The notes: generated by a model from the letters alone, not told the origin. DNA of 64,000 nucleotides from Melastoma dodecandrum (GCA_029817715.1 JARUPY010000027.1:186001-250000); one strand, 5' to 3'; positions 19,480 to 31,514 are shown, numbered from the stretch's first letter. Numbers and translations: made by a program.

Positions 19480-19580
19480 TTGTGAATCGGATTTCTGCAA
19501 GTAGGGAATCATTTGACTAAGTCCAGTCAGGCTCAGAGCCAAATTCGAGTATTGGGTTTCTCAGCTCATTAGCAGCCCTA
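19480..19580. repeat. Copy of a dispersed repeat (AGGCTC...GAGCCAAATTCGAG)
   Basis: The segment CAGAGCCAAATTCGAGTA, followed by a TGGGTTT..CTCATTAG.AGCCCTAA stretch, recurs at about 21175-21235 with a few changes. This points to a dispersed element present twice within 2 kb. Confidence 0.6.
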
Positions 19581-19910
19581 ACGGGATTGAGGCATTACAA
19601 AGAAAAACTTTCGAAGGGACGCGCAAAAAGGAAAACGAGGTACTCGGGATTTTTTTTTCAGTGATTGTATTGGGATGCGGATGAGAAGAACTTCCAGGAG
19701 TGAGGTTCACATCACTGTAAAAAGAACCCCAAAGCCATATAAGAGAGGGGGGATTGACTCCCTGGAGGAAGAAAAAACCTAGAGAAGGAGGAACGTTCAC
19801 CACTTACCGCCCTCCTCCCCCATGCCGTCTCTTCTGTTCTTTTCAGCCCTTTTAATTGACATAGAGACAGACAGAGTGGTGCATATTTCTTCGATCTCCA
19901 TACGCATAGC

Positions 19911-20110
19911 CTTTGTAAGGCCGACTTTAGTGGTATCATTTTATTTTTACTTAAGGCTTCAGAAGTCGGTTATACAAAGACCGACTTCATGCGAGTGGGA
20001 CGGATGACGTGAAGTCCGCCTTTGTAAGGCCGACTTCGATTTGAGGGTTATGAAATCGGTCTTACAAAGGCCGACTTCCTTCATAATCGAAGCCGGTCAT
20101 TGTAAGGCCG
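19911..20110. repeat. Cluster of palindromic GAAGTCGG...CCGACTTC motifs
   Basis: About seven copies of TTTGTAAGGCCGACTTC or its complement in ~200 bp, several arranged as perfect or near-perfect inverted pairs around a TACAAAG centre. Such clustered palindromes resemble subterminal repeats of DNA transposons. No transposase or matching second cluster is seen in the window. Confidence 0.65.
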
Positions 20111-20364
20111 ATTTCACAACCTTAGTCAACAAATTTTCAAACGACTTACCTTATTTGGCGAAATAATTTTGTTACCTACGTTATTTAGAAACAAAACTCA
20201 TGATTCCCAAACCTAATGTATTGATTCTTCGATTTCATCCTTCGATTGAACAGAATGATTCCTGGTTTGGTTGGGGGACTTGTGACATCTGTTTAATCTG
20301 GCGACTTCATACGGAAATACCATTTATTTTAAAAAAATTCATGAAACTCCATCAAATATGATCA

Positions 20365-20738
20365 AATATGGAGTCTTGTACAGATATATAGTTGATTTCA
20401 AAAATAATTTATGAAATACGGTCGAAGTTTCAAAAATACTTAATTTACTATCCCTAGGGCGCGTTTTGAAAACATTCAATTTACAAAAAAGACGGATTTT
20501 CAAAACTCGTCACCCAAATAATCAGGTAAAGAAAGTAAAAACAACTTACAGGATACAGTGGCCGCCTCCCTCCTGATTATTTGGATGGTGGGTTTTGAAA
20601 ACGCGTCTTCTTAAATTGGAAGACGGATTTTCAAAATGCGCCTTAGGGACGGAAAATTGGATATTTTTGAAACTTCGACCATATTTCGCAAATTTTTTTA
20701 AAAACCAACTATATATCCGTACAAAGCTCATCAAATAT
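20365..20738. repeat. Foldback element, ~165-bp inverted arms with 45-bp loop
   Basis: The left arm 20365-20526 pairs with the right arm 20572-20738. Shared blocks are TACAGATATATAGTTG/TACGGATATATAGTTG, GGTCGAAGTTTCAAAAATA, GACGGATTTTCAAAA and CCAAATAATCAGG. Similarity is imperfect (indels present). It could be a MITE-type foldback or a hairpin RNA locus. Flanking duplications were not found. Confidence 0.75.
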
Positions 20739-20814
20739 GGTCTTTAAGTTGCGCTTGATCATTTAATTTATATAAAAAAGGTGTTGTTTTTAACCGCATC
20801 TCAATGTTAGAGCA

Positions 20815-21240
20815 ATTAGAGGTGTTAATGAGCGTGAGCCGAGCCGGCTCGAGAACCACCCGGCCTAGCTCGTCACCTGATTCGAGCTCGACTCGACAAA
20901 AATCAGAACTCGACGAACTCGGGATCGGGCCTTAACTTTTGATAGTCAAACCGAGCTCGGGCTGACTTACAAACCCGATAAACGGTCCGACTCAGCTTGA
21001 TAAATGTAATAATAAATAAAAAATAAAAATAAAAAATTCTTTTTTTAAATAAAATATTTGGAGTACTGATCGTACTTAAAAGAAAAATATGCGAATATGA
21101 TGGTTTCGGGTTCAGACCGGGCTCAGTTTCGGACTCGTCTAAAATTTTTTGAACGGGCTTAACTAAATAGAGCCCAATCAGGCTCGAGCCAAATTCGAGT
21201 AGTGGGTTTATGAGCTTCTCATTAGAAGCCCTAAGAGCAA
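20815..21240. repeat. GAGCTCGAGCC-type dispersed repeat, longer copy
   Basis: A GC-rich start (GAGCCGAGCCGGCTCGAG) and end (CAGGCTCGAGCC...) surround an AT-rich middle. The end repeats the copy near 19.5 kb. No coding capacity. Confidence 0.55.
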
Positions 21241-21469
21241 TGACGGGATTGAGAATTTCTTGTTAGGTGAATTATTCCACGTATCGAGAATTTCGTTTTT
21301 ATGTTAGGGGAATCCATCTTTCACATTTTAAAACGGGATTGATAAGTGCGCCTCATTTTGGATAAACTATTTCCGTACAAGCCCGACGTGGTCGCCCCAT
21401 CCCAACTAAAAACAAAACGAATATGTTGTCCCATGGCCCATCTTTAGGCGTTTTAGAACGTGGGGATTG

Positions 21470-22231
21470 GGAAGCGGCTAACGGTACGTACACGTAACCG
21501 TTACGTAGTTTACTAATTAATACTAAGGAAAAGTAGTAAATTTTACTAAAAGTTGACCGTTACTAACGAAGTCAACGCGAAAGTAGTAAAAAAAGTAGTC
21601 AATTTTACTACTTTTCGGTCAACCTTTAGTAAAGTCAACGCAAAGGTAGTAAAAAAGTATGTAAATTTTACTACTTTTTCACTGTTCACTCCAGTTCAAT
21701 TTTACTACTTATGCGCTGACTTTACTAAAACATTTCCATTAGTAACATCAACGCAGATGTAGTAAGAAAAGTAGTAAAATTTACTCCTTATTTTACAACT
21801 TATGCGTTGACTTTACGAAATTTTTTCGTATTTTAGTAAAGTCAAACCAGTTGTAGTAAAAAAAGGAGTAAAATTTACTACTTTTTTTTACTACATCTGC
21901 GTTGACGTTACTAACGGAAATGTTTTAGTAAAGTCAGTGCAATGTTAGTAAAAAAGATAGTAAATTTTACTACTTTGGACTGTACGAATGACGCCGATAA
22001 GTAGTATCTGTTTACTAATTCTGGCGGTTTTGTTAGTAAAAAGCTCTTCCTCTTAGTAATTTTTACTAATTTTGAGCCATTTTTACTAAAAAAAGTAGTA
22101 ATCAGTTACTAAAAAATGAAGTCGTTTACGAACAAATTTACTACTTTGAACAGTGTTCCCGAACCTAACATCGATCCTATTTATGTTGTGAAATTACCTC
22201 TCTACCCTGGTTACTACACTTGTTACTAATT
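21470..22231 (+). repeat. Left TIR of the MULE (~762 bp)
   Basis: Built largely from repeats of AGTAGTAAATTTTACTACTT and GTTGACTTTACTAA in alternating orientation, so the TIR is itself full of short palindromes. It ends ...ACACTTGTTACTAATT. Confidence 0.9.
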
Positions 22232-22305
22232 CTGGAGGACCGAAGTAGTCATTTGCTTCGTAGCCTTCGTAACCGAGCTTCCCTTTCCGGCCGCCGTCGC
22301 CTCCG

Positions 22306-22845
22306 TGGTGCGCTTCCCTTTCCAGCCGCCGTTAGTGGTGTTCCGGATCAACTTCGCCATCGGCTTTCCTGCAAGTTCCCCCGCTTCCGCTTTGCAGTAC
22401 GTGTTGTCGCGTTTGATTAGGGTTCGGGTCGGTGGTGGGCGTCGTTTGTTTGGGTGTGGGTGGTGGTTATCGTTGTTAGTCCTCCCGAGTTGTTTATTTT
22501 GTGTCCTCGTGCTGATTTGGGTCGTGCTTGGGTTTTAGTTTGAGTCGGGTTTCCGTTCTTTGCATTGGTAGGTTCCCGGCGATCGTCCCTTCCTGCTGCG
22601 CGTTCCCTTCCGGCCGCCGTCCGTGGCGTTGCCGATGGAGTTCGCCGCGGGCTGGAAGTTACCCCGCTTCCGCTTGGCGTGCCCTGTTTTCACGTGTCAT
22701 TAGGGTTTGGGTTAGTGGTGGGCGTCGTCATTTGTTTGGGTGTGGGTGTTGGCCGTCTCCCGTATCATCGACGTGAGGTGTTGTTTGTGCGTGCTCGTGC
22801 TGAGTTGGCCCACGCTTGGGTCAAAGTTGGTCTGGGTCTGTGCCG
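22306..22845 (+). repeat. ~285-bp tandem duplication upstream of the ULP1-like gene
   Basis: Copies at about 22306-22555 and 22590-22845 share GCGCTTCCC/GCGTTCCC, CCCCGCTTCCGCTT, ATTAGGGTT.GGGT, GGTGGGCGTCGT, TTTGTTTGGGTGTGGGTG and CTCGTGCTGA. They lie between TIR and first ATG, so they are probably promoter/5' UTR. Confidence 0.75.
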
Positions 22846-23081
22846 GTAAGCGTGTACATGGGAGTGGGAATGGTTTGCTTGTTATGGTAGAGTCTGGTGA
22901 AAGCACAATCTGATTTGATTTGGTTCGGTTTGCGTTGGTTCGGTATTGATCTGCTTTGACTTTTCATTTCCTTCGTGTTATGCTTTGGATTTGGTTTGTT
23001 TTCTGGGCGTGTAGTTGGAGTGGGGTCCGATGTTCATTTTGTTTTAATTTGAACAGTGACTGAGATTTTGGAAGTGCAGAT

Positions 23082-26000
23082 ATGGACAGAGATTTTGCTG
23101 ATTTGGTTGGAGAATATTCACATGAAGCAGCGGGTTATGACCATGGAGAAGGTGGAATTGAAGGCAACACACCAGCTTCGGCTCAAAAGGGGAAGGCGAA
23201 GGGTGTCCGAAAACCGAAGGTAATGATGATGACCATTTGTTGTGAGTGTTGGCAGTATTCCTGATTCTATTACTGAGGTGTTCGCGGATATATTGTTACA
23301 GGATTATCTTTATACAAGGTGTAGTCCGCGAAAGTTGTTAGATGTGCTGAATACTTTTAACGATGCCAAGAGGGCTGCGCTTTCTAATTTAGGATTTGAA
23401 GGGCTACTGCATTTGGCAAGTCGGCAAGTTCATCACAACGCCTTGAAGTGTCTTCTGAAGTTGTTCGACCCTGTTAAGAGGGTTATGGTCATCGACGGTG
23501 TGGAACATCGAATGCTCTCTTCGGATGTGGAGGCGGTGTTTGGCGTTCCGGCTACGAAAGTAGGTGTCCCGTTTAGCGGACACATGGATACCGTCCATGA
23601 GGAGCTGAAAACGCATCTGAAGAGGGGTAAGATTTCTCTTAAGTCCGTGGAAAGCAGCATGATGAGAAGAGAGCAGGCCGACGACGTATGGAAAGTGGAG
23701 GTTGTATTATTCATACTAGGATCCTATTTGTGCCCCACGACGGCGTTCGACATCGACAAGGAGTACCTGCTCGCGACACGCGACGTCGGCTCCATCTGCA
23801 AGTTTGACTGGGCCACTCATGTGGTCGATACTCTATGTAGCTAAGTGAGGGCCTTCAAAGGACATCATGCAAAGTATATAGGAGGCTGTGTGCATCTCCT
23901 GTTGGTGAGAATGTTTAGGTTTATCTAGCTGTGTGTGTTGCTTATTCATTGTATTTAGGTTGTAATTATTAATGTCAACAAGTGCTTGTGTTGATGATAC
24001 TGTTTTTAATCCACCAGATGTTTTACGCTTGCAAGAAGTCATTGGAGGAGATCACGTCAAGAACTACGAGCAGGAGTACTCCTTTATGCCAGGATTGGGA
24101 CGATGACCGGCTGAAGGCCATATTCCGAGTTGCAAATGCTGATCTAGCTGAACTTGTACGATTATCCCGCCTACTGCATGTGTACTTCTGTAATTTTGAC
24201 ATGTCGTCGGGTCATATTCTGATTGTGTCCCTTTACAGGAATCCCGCGAGGTTGAAAGTAACGCCGACGAAGAAGTGGACCCTGCGACCCAATGTGGGCA
24301 GATGGATGTGGTGCTGCGTCGTCTAAAGGTAACCTTCATTTCGTGGTGTGCTCTGTATATGTTTATCATTTGGTTTATCTACCTGATTTTCAATTACTGA
24401 TTATCGGCATTATATTCTAAGCAGAACGTGGAACTTTCTGTTATGAGACTCCACGCTACTAATGAGCACATCGTCCGCAAATTGGGATTTATTCTAAGAG
24501 AACTTAGACGAGAAAGACATCGAGAAGGTCATCCCGTTATGCAAGAAGATCGTGGTAAGTCTGAGGAGAAGGTGGTAGGAGGCGAAAAGGAAGATCATGC
24601 ATTCGAGGGTGTTGATGAAGGAGTCACACGTAAAATGGCTGATGTGAACCCGGCTGAACATGTGTCGAAGCCGATTTCTCCACCTACAGACTCCGGTGTG
24701 CCAGTCAGGGACACCAGTATTCCTATTGTCGAGGTAGGATCTAGTATGATGTCGGAGAAGAGCTTGGTCCCGTATCATCCTCCTCAGATGTGACATAATT
24801 TGCCAGAAGGCTCCGATGAGTACTCCGACCCGCGTGAAGCACAACTTGCGCGAGCTTTGAATAAACTATCTACAATGCTGGATCCTCCGGATGCTGTGAG
24901 GTGTAACATTGCATCTGAATCTGACTTCAGCCTAACTAAATCCGAGGAGGGTGTAAACATTTTGCTGCAATGGAACAAAGGAAAGGAGAAGGTAGTGCAA
25001 GAATCCGCACTGAATGAGGAAGGCACGGGAACACCCACAGGAACAGCAGAGGAGAAGGATTTGATAGGAGAAGAATTTCGTGCAGCAACTGATATTGTTC
25101 CTACCACTCAAGTGAATGACGATGCAGAGCATCCCATGGATGATGATCCGGAAGTGGTTGGAGAAGCGGTTGAAGTGCATTTGAAGGTGACGTTGTTGCA
25201 TATTATAGACTTCCACGCCGTGATACTTCAGAGTAGCATGGATCCCGAAAAGAGGAGGATTTGGTACCTTCCAAGTTGGTTAGGGGTAAGTGCTCATAAA
25301 CATGAAGTCCCTCATCCTCCTTACGGTAGCCTGATCTAACCAACAGCCGATCTCAGAATCTTGCATCGACGCAGTATAGTGCTGCCAAAATGACCGTCAT
25401 AACCAAAGATAATGCCGCAGCCTTATATGCGCACTTCAAGTCTCACATTGGGAAGAACCAGGAAGTGCAATGGGTAAGCACCCCCTCCATGTAGCTATCT
25501 TCGTCCCTATCTCCCGGTAGTCGTACATTTCGTAATGTACGTACAATGCCATGTTCTTCGTTTCTGAAAGTGAATGTGCCTTGCCCGTATGCAGATTTTC
25601 ATACCGTTATGTGTCGCGGAATCACATTGGGCATTACAGATTGTGTCATTCAGGACAGAAGAAGTCCTCATAATGGACACAATGTACAAAAAACTGTCCA
25701 ACATCGGGGGTAGAGCACATCTTCATCATCGTGTAATAAAGCTCATAAGCGTCGTTATGGAAGAGAATCGTGTGAAATCCAAGGCAAAGGGGTATCAATT
25801 ACCAGACATTTGCAGCTGGTAAATATTCGACGAACGTCCCCGACCAGATGGCTGCCGGGAATGAGTACGTGAAACGCCCGCTTCCCGATTACATTTTAAA
25901 CATAATGAAGTGGTTGCAGGCGTTACACAAATTCTGTATTGCTGCGTCTGCAGGACCGAATGTGGAATATATGTCATGAAATTCATGACATTGGCTGAAC

Positions 26001-26343
26001 CCCCATTACGTGCCGAGGAAGTGGTAAGTGCATCAAATCATTCATAGCATTACTGTCTTACCCACAGTGCATCGTCCCACCTGTGTTGGAGTTGAGGCAT
26101 GGGTGAATTCTGGATATGGTGTTTTCTCTTATGTTTGCACTACCAGCTTTCATTACATGCCATACTGTATGTGCGGTTTAGACCGTAGGCATTGCTGACA
26201 GGTTGAGGCTCGTTGTTAGCATGATCAAATGGCCTGGGAATGAGGTTAAGAAAAGAGTACAGCAGAAACTTAAAGATGATGCCAACAAGAAGAGTAAGAA
26301 GCCAGATAGCAGTGACGCTTCAACATGGGATGCAGGTCGATAG
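23082..26343 (+). pseudogene. MULE-encoded ULP1-like (C48 peptidase) gene, multi-exon, with a stop
   Basis: Starts MDRDFADLVGEYSHEAAGYD (23082). The largest exon (from ~23256) encodes a transposon-type N-terminal domain (GFEGLLHLASRQVHHNALK, VEAVFGVPATKVGVPF, EYLLATRDVG...WATHVVDTL). An in-frame TAA (23842-23844) interrupts it before AFKGHHAKYIGGCVHLLL. Later exons give a charged linker (24003-25290), with another TGA at 24791-24793. The protease part at ~25590-26020 has IFIPLCVAESHWALQIV (catalytic His), VLIMDTMYKK (Asp) and CRTECGIYVMKFM (Cys). The last exon ends at TAG 26341-26343. ULP1 enzymes cleave SUMO; the role in MULEs is unknown. Splice joins are inferred from GT/AG and frame. The triad is present although the frame is broken. 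Confidence 0.8.
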
Positions 26344-26604
26344 ACAAAGGACTGATGACATGCATCCTGTACATGGCAGTAGCATCAACTAACATCACCA
26401 TGTAGGTTAAGTTGCAGTCAACTTGTGCCACACTTTCTGTAGCCCTTTGTTGTAATAGCTACCAACCTGGTCAAAAGAAGTAGAAATACTGAAACATGTA
26501 GATTTGATAATGGAAAAGTCATTTTGACATATGTACCTTTTGTAAGTGAATGAACAGGTTGTGGCTTTGTCCAAATTCTGCAGTTATGCTGTCGAAATTT
26601 CCAA

Positions 26605-28752
26605 TTAAGGGTACATATTCCACTGACCATAAACGGAGTTATCTTTGCAACGCATATCCTCGCCTAATCCGGAAGAAGTTTCACTACATACATTCGGCCG
26701 TTTCTCGTTATTGTTGCCCCGATCATAACCCCGTTCAGAGGGACCCGTGCACGTTTCTTCATTCATACCGTGAAAGACATACTCTTTAAGCTGGTTACCG
26801 AAATTAAATGTGACGCGATCATCAATACTTCTTACGCCTTCATTTTCCACAGTTCTACTCTCCAACTCCAACGTTAGTGACAGAATCTTTTTTTGCAGCA
26901 TCCGAAATGCTTTTTCTGATGAACCAGCAAGAAAACACATACGCCGGCATGCGGTCAGGAGAATACCTTATCGTAAACTATTGATGTCCACCCCGTATTC
27001 ACAGCCAGATGCAACTTCAGGATTTGCACTTTTTGCTAACTTTGTCCACCTCTTATTGACTAGATGCTTTGGTATGGTGAAGAATCCTTCAATTTTCATC
27101 ACGTGGAAGAGGTGTGCACACGGAAAACCAAATGTCTCATAATGTAAGCAGCTGCAGCTGAGTTGGACATTTTGTTTTGCAGATGACACTTGCACGCATC
27201 GACGCTCGCCGTCATAACACGAAATGCTGTATACCCTCGCTATATTCCCGTCGACTAAATCTTCCACATAGAAACGAGCTTCCTTTTTCATTTCTGACTG
27301 AACTCTACGGAAAGAACTGAGGGTGTACAACTGACTTTTATCCTCCTCAAGTCGACGCAACATCGTACTTGGCCTGAATGCCTTATGCATTGATTTGAAG
27401 TCCTCTTCGTATTGCTTGTGACGAAGATCAGCAACTGCGCGCTCGAAATTGTTAACGAAGTCATGCAGTTTATGTTTGCTGTCGACATATCCCTTCATGT
27501 AACGATGCATTCGTTCGCATCGTTGAGTGCTTCTAAGTTCTGCCCAGAAATGACCATGAAGATACGTTTGCCACCACATATGTCGGCATGCATAAATTTG
27601 TTGTAGCCATCTAACGCTTATGGATCCTGTATGGCTAAGTAAAGACGACCACTCCTCTTCAACTTCCTCACTTGGTCTACTATTGTACATGAATGACGAA
27701 AGACGAGCTCGCATTCCAGGGTCCTGTACACGACAATTGATATTCCGACTAAAATGCCAGAGACATAACCTATGCCTTGACAATGGCCATACTTCTCTCA
27801 CTGAAGCAATCATCGCTTTGTCAGCGTCAGTGACCACGCTGACCGGATGTTTTCCTCCCATTATCTGTGTATGAGTACGTAGGAGCCAAGTGTAGTCCGC
27901 AATGGTTTCATAACTCATCAAGGCAAACCCAAACACAGTAGTTTGATGGTGATGATTGACCCCGATGATGATCACCATTTGCATTCCATAATTGTTTGTC
28001 TTGAACGTTGAGTCTAGTGCTACGACATCGCCGAATGATTGGTAATCAGTGATTGAGGTACTGTCCGCCCAATATATGCGTGTCACTTCATTATTTTCCA
28101 CATGTGATTTGAACGCCATACCACTGTCACTGTTCTTCCTACATAGGAGATATGCAAGGACTGAATCACAACGACCAGCCACCCCAGCAGAGTCTTCCTT
28201 CAACTTCCGGTTATTTAGGTCCTTCAATAGGAAACCGGCACGTGAGTGTCCACCAGATGCGTGTACTACTAGTCGCATAATATCACACTGTCTAAAACCA
28301 ACGTCAAGCATTCGACGGACAAATGTCATATCTTCGTCGCAAACTTGCCGCCTTTCTCGCATAAAATATGACAGACATTCGCTCACCATGTCATGATTGT
28401 GTTCCAACTTAATTGCGACGAAATTCCATTGCCCATTAACCTCCACTCTCGCTTTAAAGAAACACTTGCAACCATTCTTCACAGATGCACGAACCCGACT
28501 TCTCGCTGTCAACATAGGAACATCGGAACACCCGCCTTCCCTTGAACAAACCCACTTTCTCATCACGCATTCACCGTTTCTTAATTTCTGCCGATCTCTT
28601 TTCCGAACAGAAAACCCATGAACCATTGCATACATTTTAATGAACTCTTCAACTTCTTCGGCAGTACTAAAACACATATTCAACATCCGTTCTTCGTTCA
28701 TATCACTGATTATATTGAAGAAGTGCTGAACATCATGGTCACCTACATTCAC
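26605..28752 (-). pseudogene. MULE transposase, FAR1/FHY3 type, with a C-terminal frame break
   Basis: The main frame 28752-26968 (594 codons) has in order a FAR1-type DNA-binding domain (MCFSTAEEVEEFIKMYAMVHG, CMRKWVCSREGG-like Cys pattern, CKCFFKARV...LEHNHDM), a MULE DDE transposase domain (DVVALDSTFKTNNYGM, VVTDADKAMIASV, CLWHFSRNI), and a SWIM zinc finger (CSCLHYETFGFPCAHLFHV). After the stop at 26968 a second frame (to 26605) continues with CFLAGSSEKAFRMLQKKI...LELES, as in FAR1-related proteins. A frame break near 26960 or an unrecognised intron therefore lies between. The first ATG is at MNEERM. An acceptor-like AATGTAG at 28744-28750 hints at an upstream exon. It would bind the TIRs and catalyse excision. 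Confidence 0.88.
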
Positions 28753-29323
28753 AGTAATGATGAAAGGTTATCAATACATTAGGGATGATGAATAATAAAT
28801 GCAAGATCAACATCATGTTCTTCACCGAATCTCGACTTCTCCGCTTTCAATACACTTTTCATTTCTTCCCACCAACGACGACCCAAACCCGAAAACCAAC
28901 ACAATCCCAACCAGATGAACTAGCTGCAGCCCAACAACACTCCCCTGTCGAACCAGCTGGGGCGGAAGAAGATGACCAGCAAATTCCAGCTGCTGGCGAA
29001 GAGGAGGGACGATGCCGAAGACCTCGGACGATGCCCTCCGGCCGAAGATCTCGGAGGATGACCTGCGGAATGTCTCTGGGTTGAAGACGACGGCGAACTG
29101 AAGATCTGGGTAGCACCCGACCTGCAGCAGGAAATCGGGGGCGACGTGTAGCCAGGAAACCCAAATCCAACGACAATTGCTTTACCAATATTATATTAAA
29201 TGCGGATGAGAGTTTCTGAACGTTAGTAAATTTTACGACTAATACACCTCATAATTAGTAATTACATTAGTAATATTTACGCAGTTCAACAGAATGATAA
29301 CAAAATTAGTAATATGTTTAGTA
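28753..29323. other. Transposase upstream region of the MULE
   Basis: This is the 5' flank of the transposase. A 109-codon minus frame (29188-28859), rich in Arg, Ser and Pro, lies in GC-rich DNA and has no domain. It may be 5' UTR or an unresolved first exon. Confidence 0.4.
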
Positions 29324-30002
29324 AATTAGTAACAAGTGTAGTAACCAGGGTAGAGAGGTAATTTCACAACATAAATAGGTTCGGTGTTAGGTTCGGGAAC
29401 ACTGTTCAAAGTAGTAAATTTGTTTGTAAACGACTTCATTTTTTAGTAACTGATTACTACTTTTTTTAGTAAAAAGGGCTCAAAATTAGTAAAAATTACT
29501 AAGAGGAAGAGCTTTTTACTAACAAAACCGCCAGAATTAGTAAACAGATACTACTTATCGGCGTCATTCGTACAGTCCAAAGTAGTAAAATTTACTACCT
29601 TTTTTACTAACATTGCGCCGACTTTACTAAAACATTTCCGTTAGTAACGTCAACGCAGATGTAGTAAAAAAAGTAGTAAATTTTACTCCTTTTTTACTAC
29701 AACCGGTTTGACTTTACGAAAATACGTTACTAATGGAAATGTTTTAGTAAAGTCAGCGCAGCAGTAGTAAAATTGAACTGGAGTGAACAGTGAAAAAGTA
29801 GTAAAATTTACATACTTTTTTACTACCTTTGCGTTGACTTTACTAAAGGTTGACCGAAAAGTAGTAAAATTTACTACTTTTTTTACTACTTTCGCGTTGA
29901 CTTCGTTAGTAACGGTCAACTTTTAGTAAAATTTACTACTTTTCCTTAGTATTAATTAGTAAACTACGTAATGGTTACGTGCACCTACCGTTAGCCGCTT
30001 CC
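29324..30002 (-). repeat. Right TIR of the MULE (~679 bp)
   Basis: Inverted copy of the left TIR, nearly identical over most of its length, lacking one ~83-bp block around the ...ACTTTACGAAA...TAAAGTCAAACC repeat. Confidence 0.9.
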
Positions 30003-30275
30003 TAGGGATTGGGATTGGTGGTGTGGTGATATAATATAATATTTTCAGACTTCAATCGCAAGAGAGAGCCTGCGGTCGCGCCCGAAGCTCTCTCCATAAG
30101 GCAGGCGTCGGATCACTTGGGAGAGCGCTTATTTTGGATGGGTAAAAAATTTGATAACTTGTGAATATCTTTTAAATATATTCTAATCATAAAATTAAAA
30201 CTAAAAATTTTAGAAAAATATTAAATCCCAGCAAACTGGAAGGGCTTAAACTTGTCTGTTTCTTCAAACTCTAAT

Positions 30276-30515
30276 TTATTGATCTGCGTTGTCTTCTTCC
30301 GAAAAACTTTGTTGGCTGGATGATGGTTGTCTTTCTGTTGAAATAGGTTTTAATATCAAAGTTGGTTCCGATCTATCGAACGCGGCCCCGACCATCAATC
30401 GCAGGATTTGGTATGCATTCAATCTGTCATGCTTATCCCCCATAAACTTCTTAATGTTGTCGATAGAGTTGGGATCATTAGGCATGGGCTTATGAAAGGC
30501 TGCCTTCCACAACAC
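30276..30515 (-). CDS. Exon-like ORF, unrecognised
   Basis: Minus-strand frame ending at TAA 30276. Upstream is a pyrimidine-rich acceptor (CTCTTCTTCTCTTCTAG, ~30517-30533), so it looks like a last exon: LWKAAFHKPMPNDPNSIDN..., ...LMVGAAFDRSEPTL..., then a Ser/Glu/Gln tail (SSSQQSFSEEDNADQ). Composition is protein-like but no family is recognised and no partner exon is seen. The rest of 30012-31505 has no supported gene. Confidence 0.35.
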   Translation of the reverse strand: MLWKAAFHKPMPNDPNSIDNIKKFMGDKHDRLNAYQILRLMVGAAFDRSEPTLILKPISTERQPSSSQQSFSEEDNADQ

Positions 30516-31514
30516 TAGAAGAGAAGAAGAGCGGGAGTAAATTTGCGATTTTGTTACAAAATTTATCTTTCTCTTGGATCATAGTCTTTATTGGCCTCAT
30601 TTAATAACTTTTTGTTTCATTTTATTTTAGTTATCTTTTAGTTTCGGATGATTTGATATACCGATTAGAAAGATATAGCTCGTAATACGTTATTTTAGAC
30701 TATTAAGTTTAGTATTCCATAAGAAACTATTTTCGTGGCTCTTTTAAGAAAGAAGAGAGATTCATTTTTGGCTGCTCGAATTAATGTTATGATACCAATG
30801 CTATGATATTATGTATATGTTACATGATATATCGTATATTTGTTTGAGATGGAGTTGGTCGCTCTATGCTCACTATGTGTTTTGAAGGGTATTATTCACT
30901 TGAACGAGCTCTCGCGTAAAAAGACGAGATTACGAGACTTTTGATGGCTCACAAGCAATTCGCACTTGAATATCCTCTCTCAATAGAGTTAACATGCTTT
31001 ATAGTGTCTTAGCACGACGACGTCTCTTTAGGTCTTGGCTCTAAATGCATCCATTTTAACACTCAGCTTTTCAAAGTTCGTGATATGTTTGTGTTTTCTT
31101 TCCGGCGGATTCTTGAGAGAAGCGAAATCATTGAAATGATAGAGTTAGAATTCACCCCGTTGAATAAGAATGAATTATTCGTGGATTCGTACTTTGCTCA
31201 CTTTATCTGTGCTATCTCATCTTTAATTAATCTGTTCTTTTATATTAGATAGAACGCTAATTATTTATCTGGACAAAGGCTCCGATGTACATTAGTCGAC
31301 GCCAACCACGCTTACTGGTCTCAACTACAGGAGAAGATCAAGGTTCTTCCATCACCTTCAATACAACTACAACCGGATCATTCCTGGTCATGCTGAAGGT
31401 AACAAATAAGTCCTCCTCCGATGCTCCTGGTGGGGTTCGAACAGAGTGATTGTGATTGATAGCCCTAATGACGAAGCCACAATCTCTTTCTAATAGTTTT
31501 GGTTATTATTATTA

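Larger units (their letters stand above)
21470..30002. mobile_element. Mutator-like element (MULE), 8.5 kb, with ULP1-like gene and transposase
   Basis: Long TIRs (21470-22231 and 29324-30002) begin GGAAGCGGCTAACGGTA. Nine-base flanks are tggggattg (21461-21469) and tagggattg (30003-30011), 8 of 9 identical, as expected for a Mutator target duplication. Inside are two convergent genes: a ULP1-protease-like gene on plus (23082-26343) and a FAR1-type transposase on minus (28752-26605). Pairing transposase with a ULP1-like gene is known for Kaonashi-like/CUMULE-type MULEs of plants. The right TIR lacks ~83 bp present in the left. Both genes carry lesions, so the copy is probably no longer autonomous. 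Confidence 0.92.

Noticed and set aside
28859..29188. 109-codon frame upstream of the transposase as an extra gene
   Set aside because: GC-rich, low-complexity, no domain; better seen as 5' UTR or an unresolved first exon.
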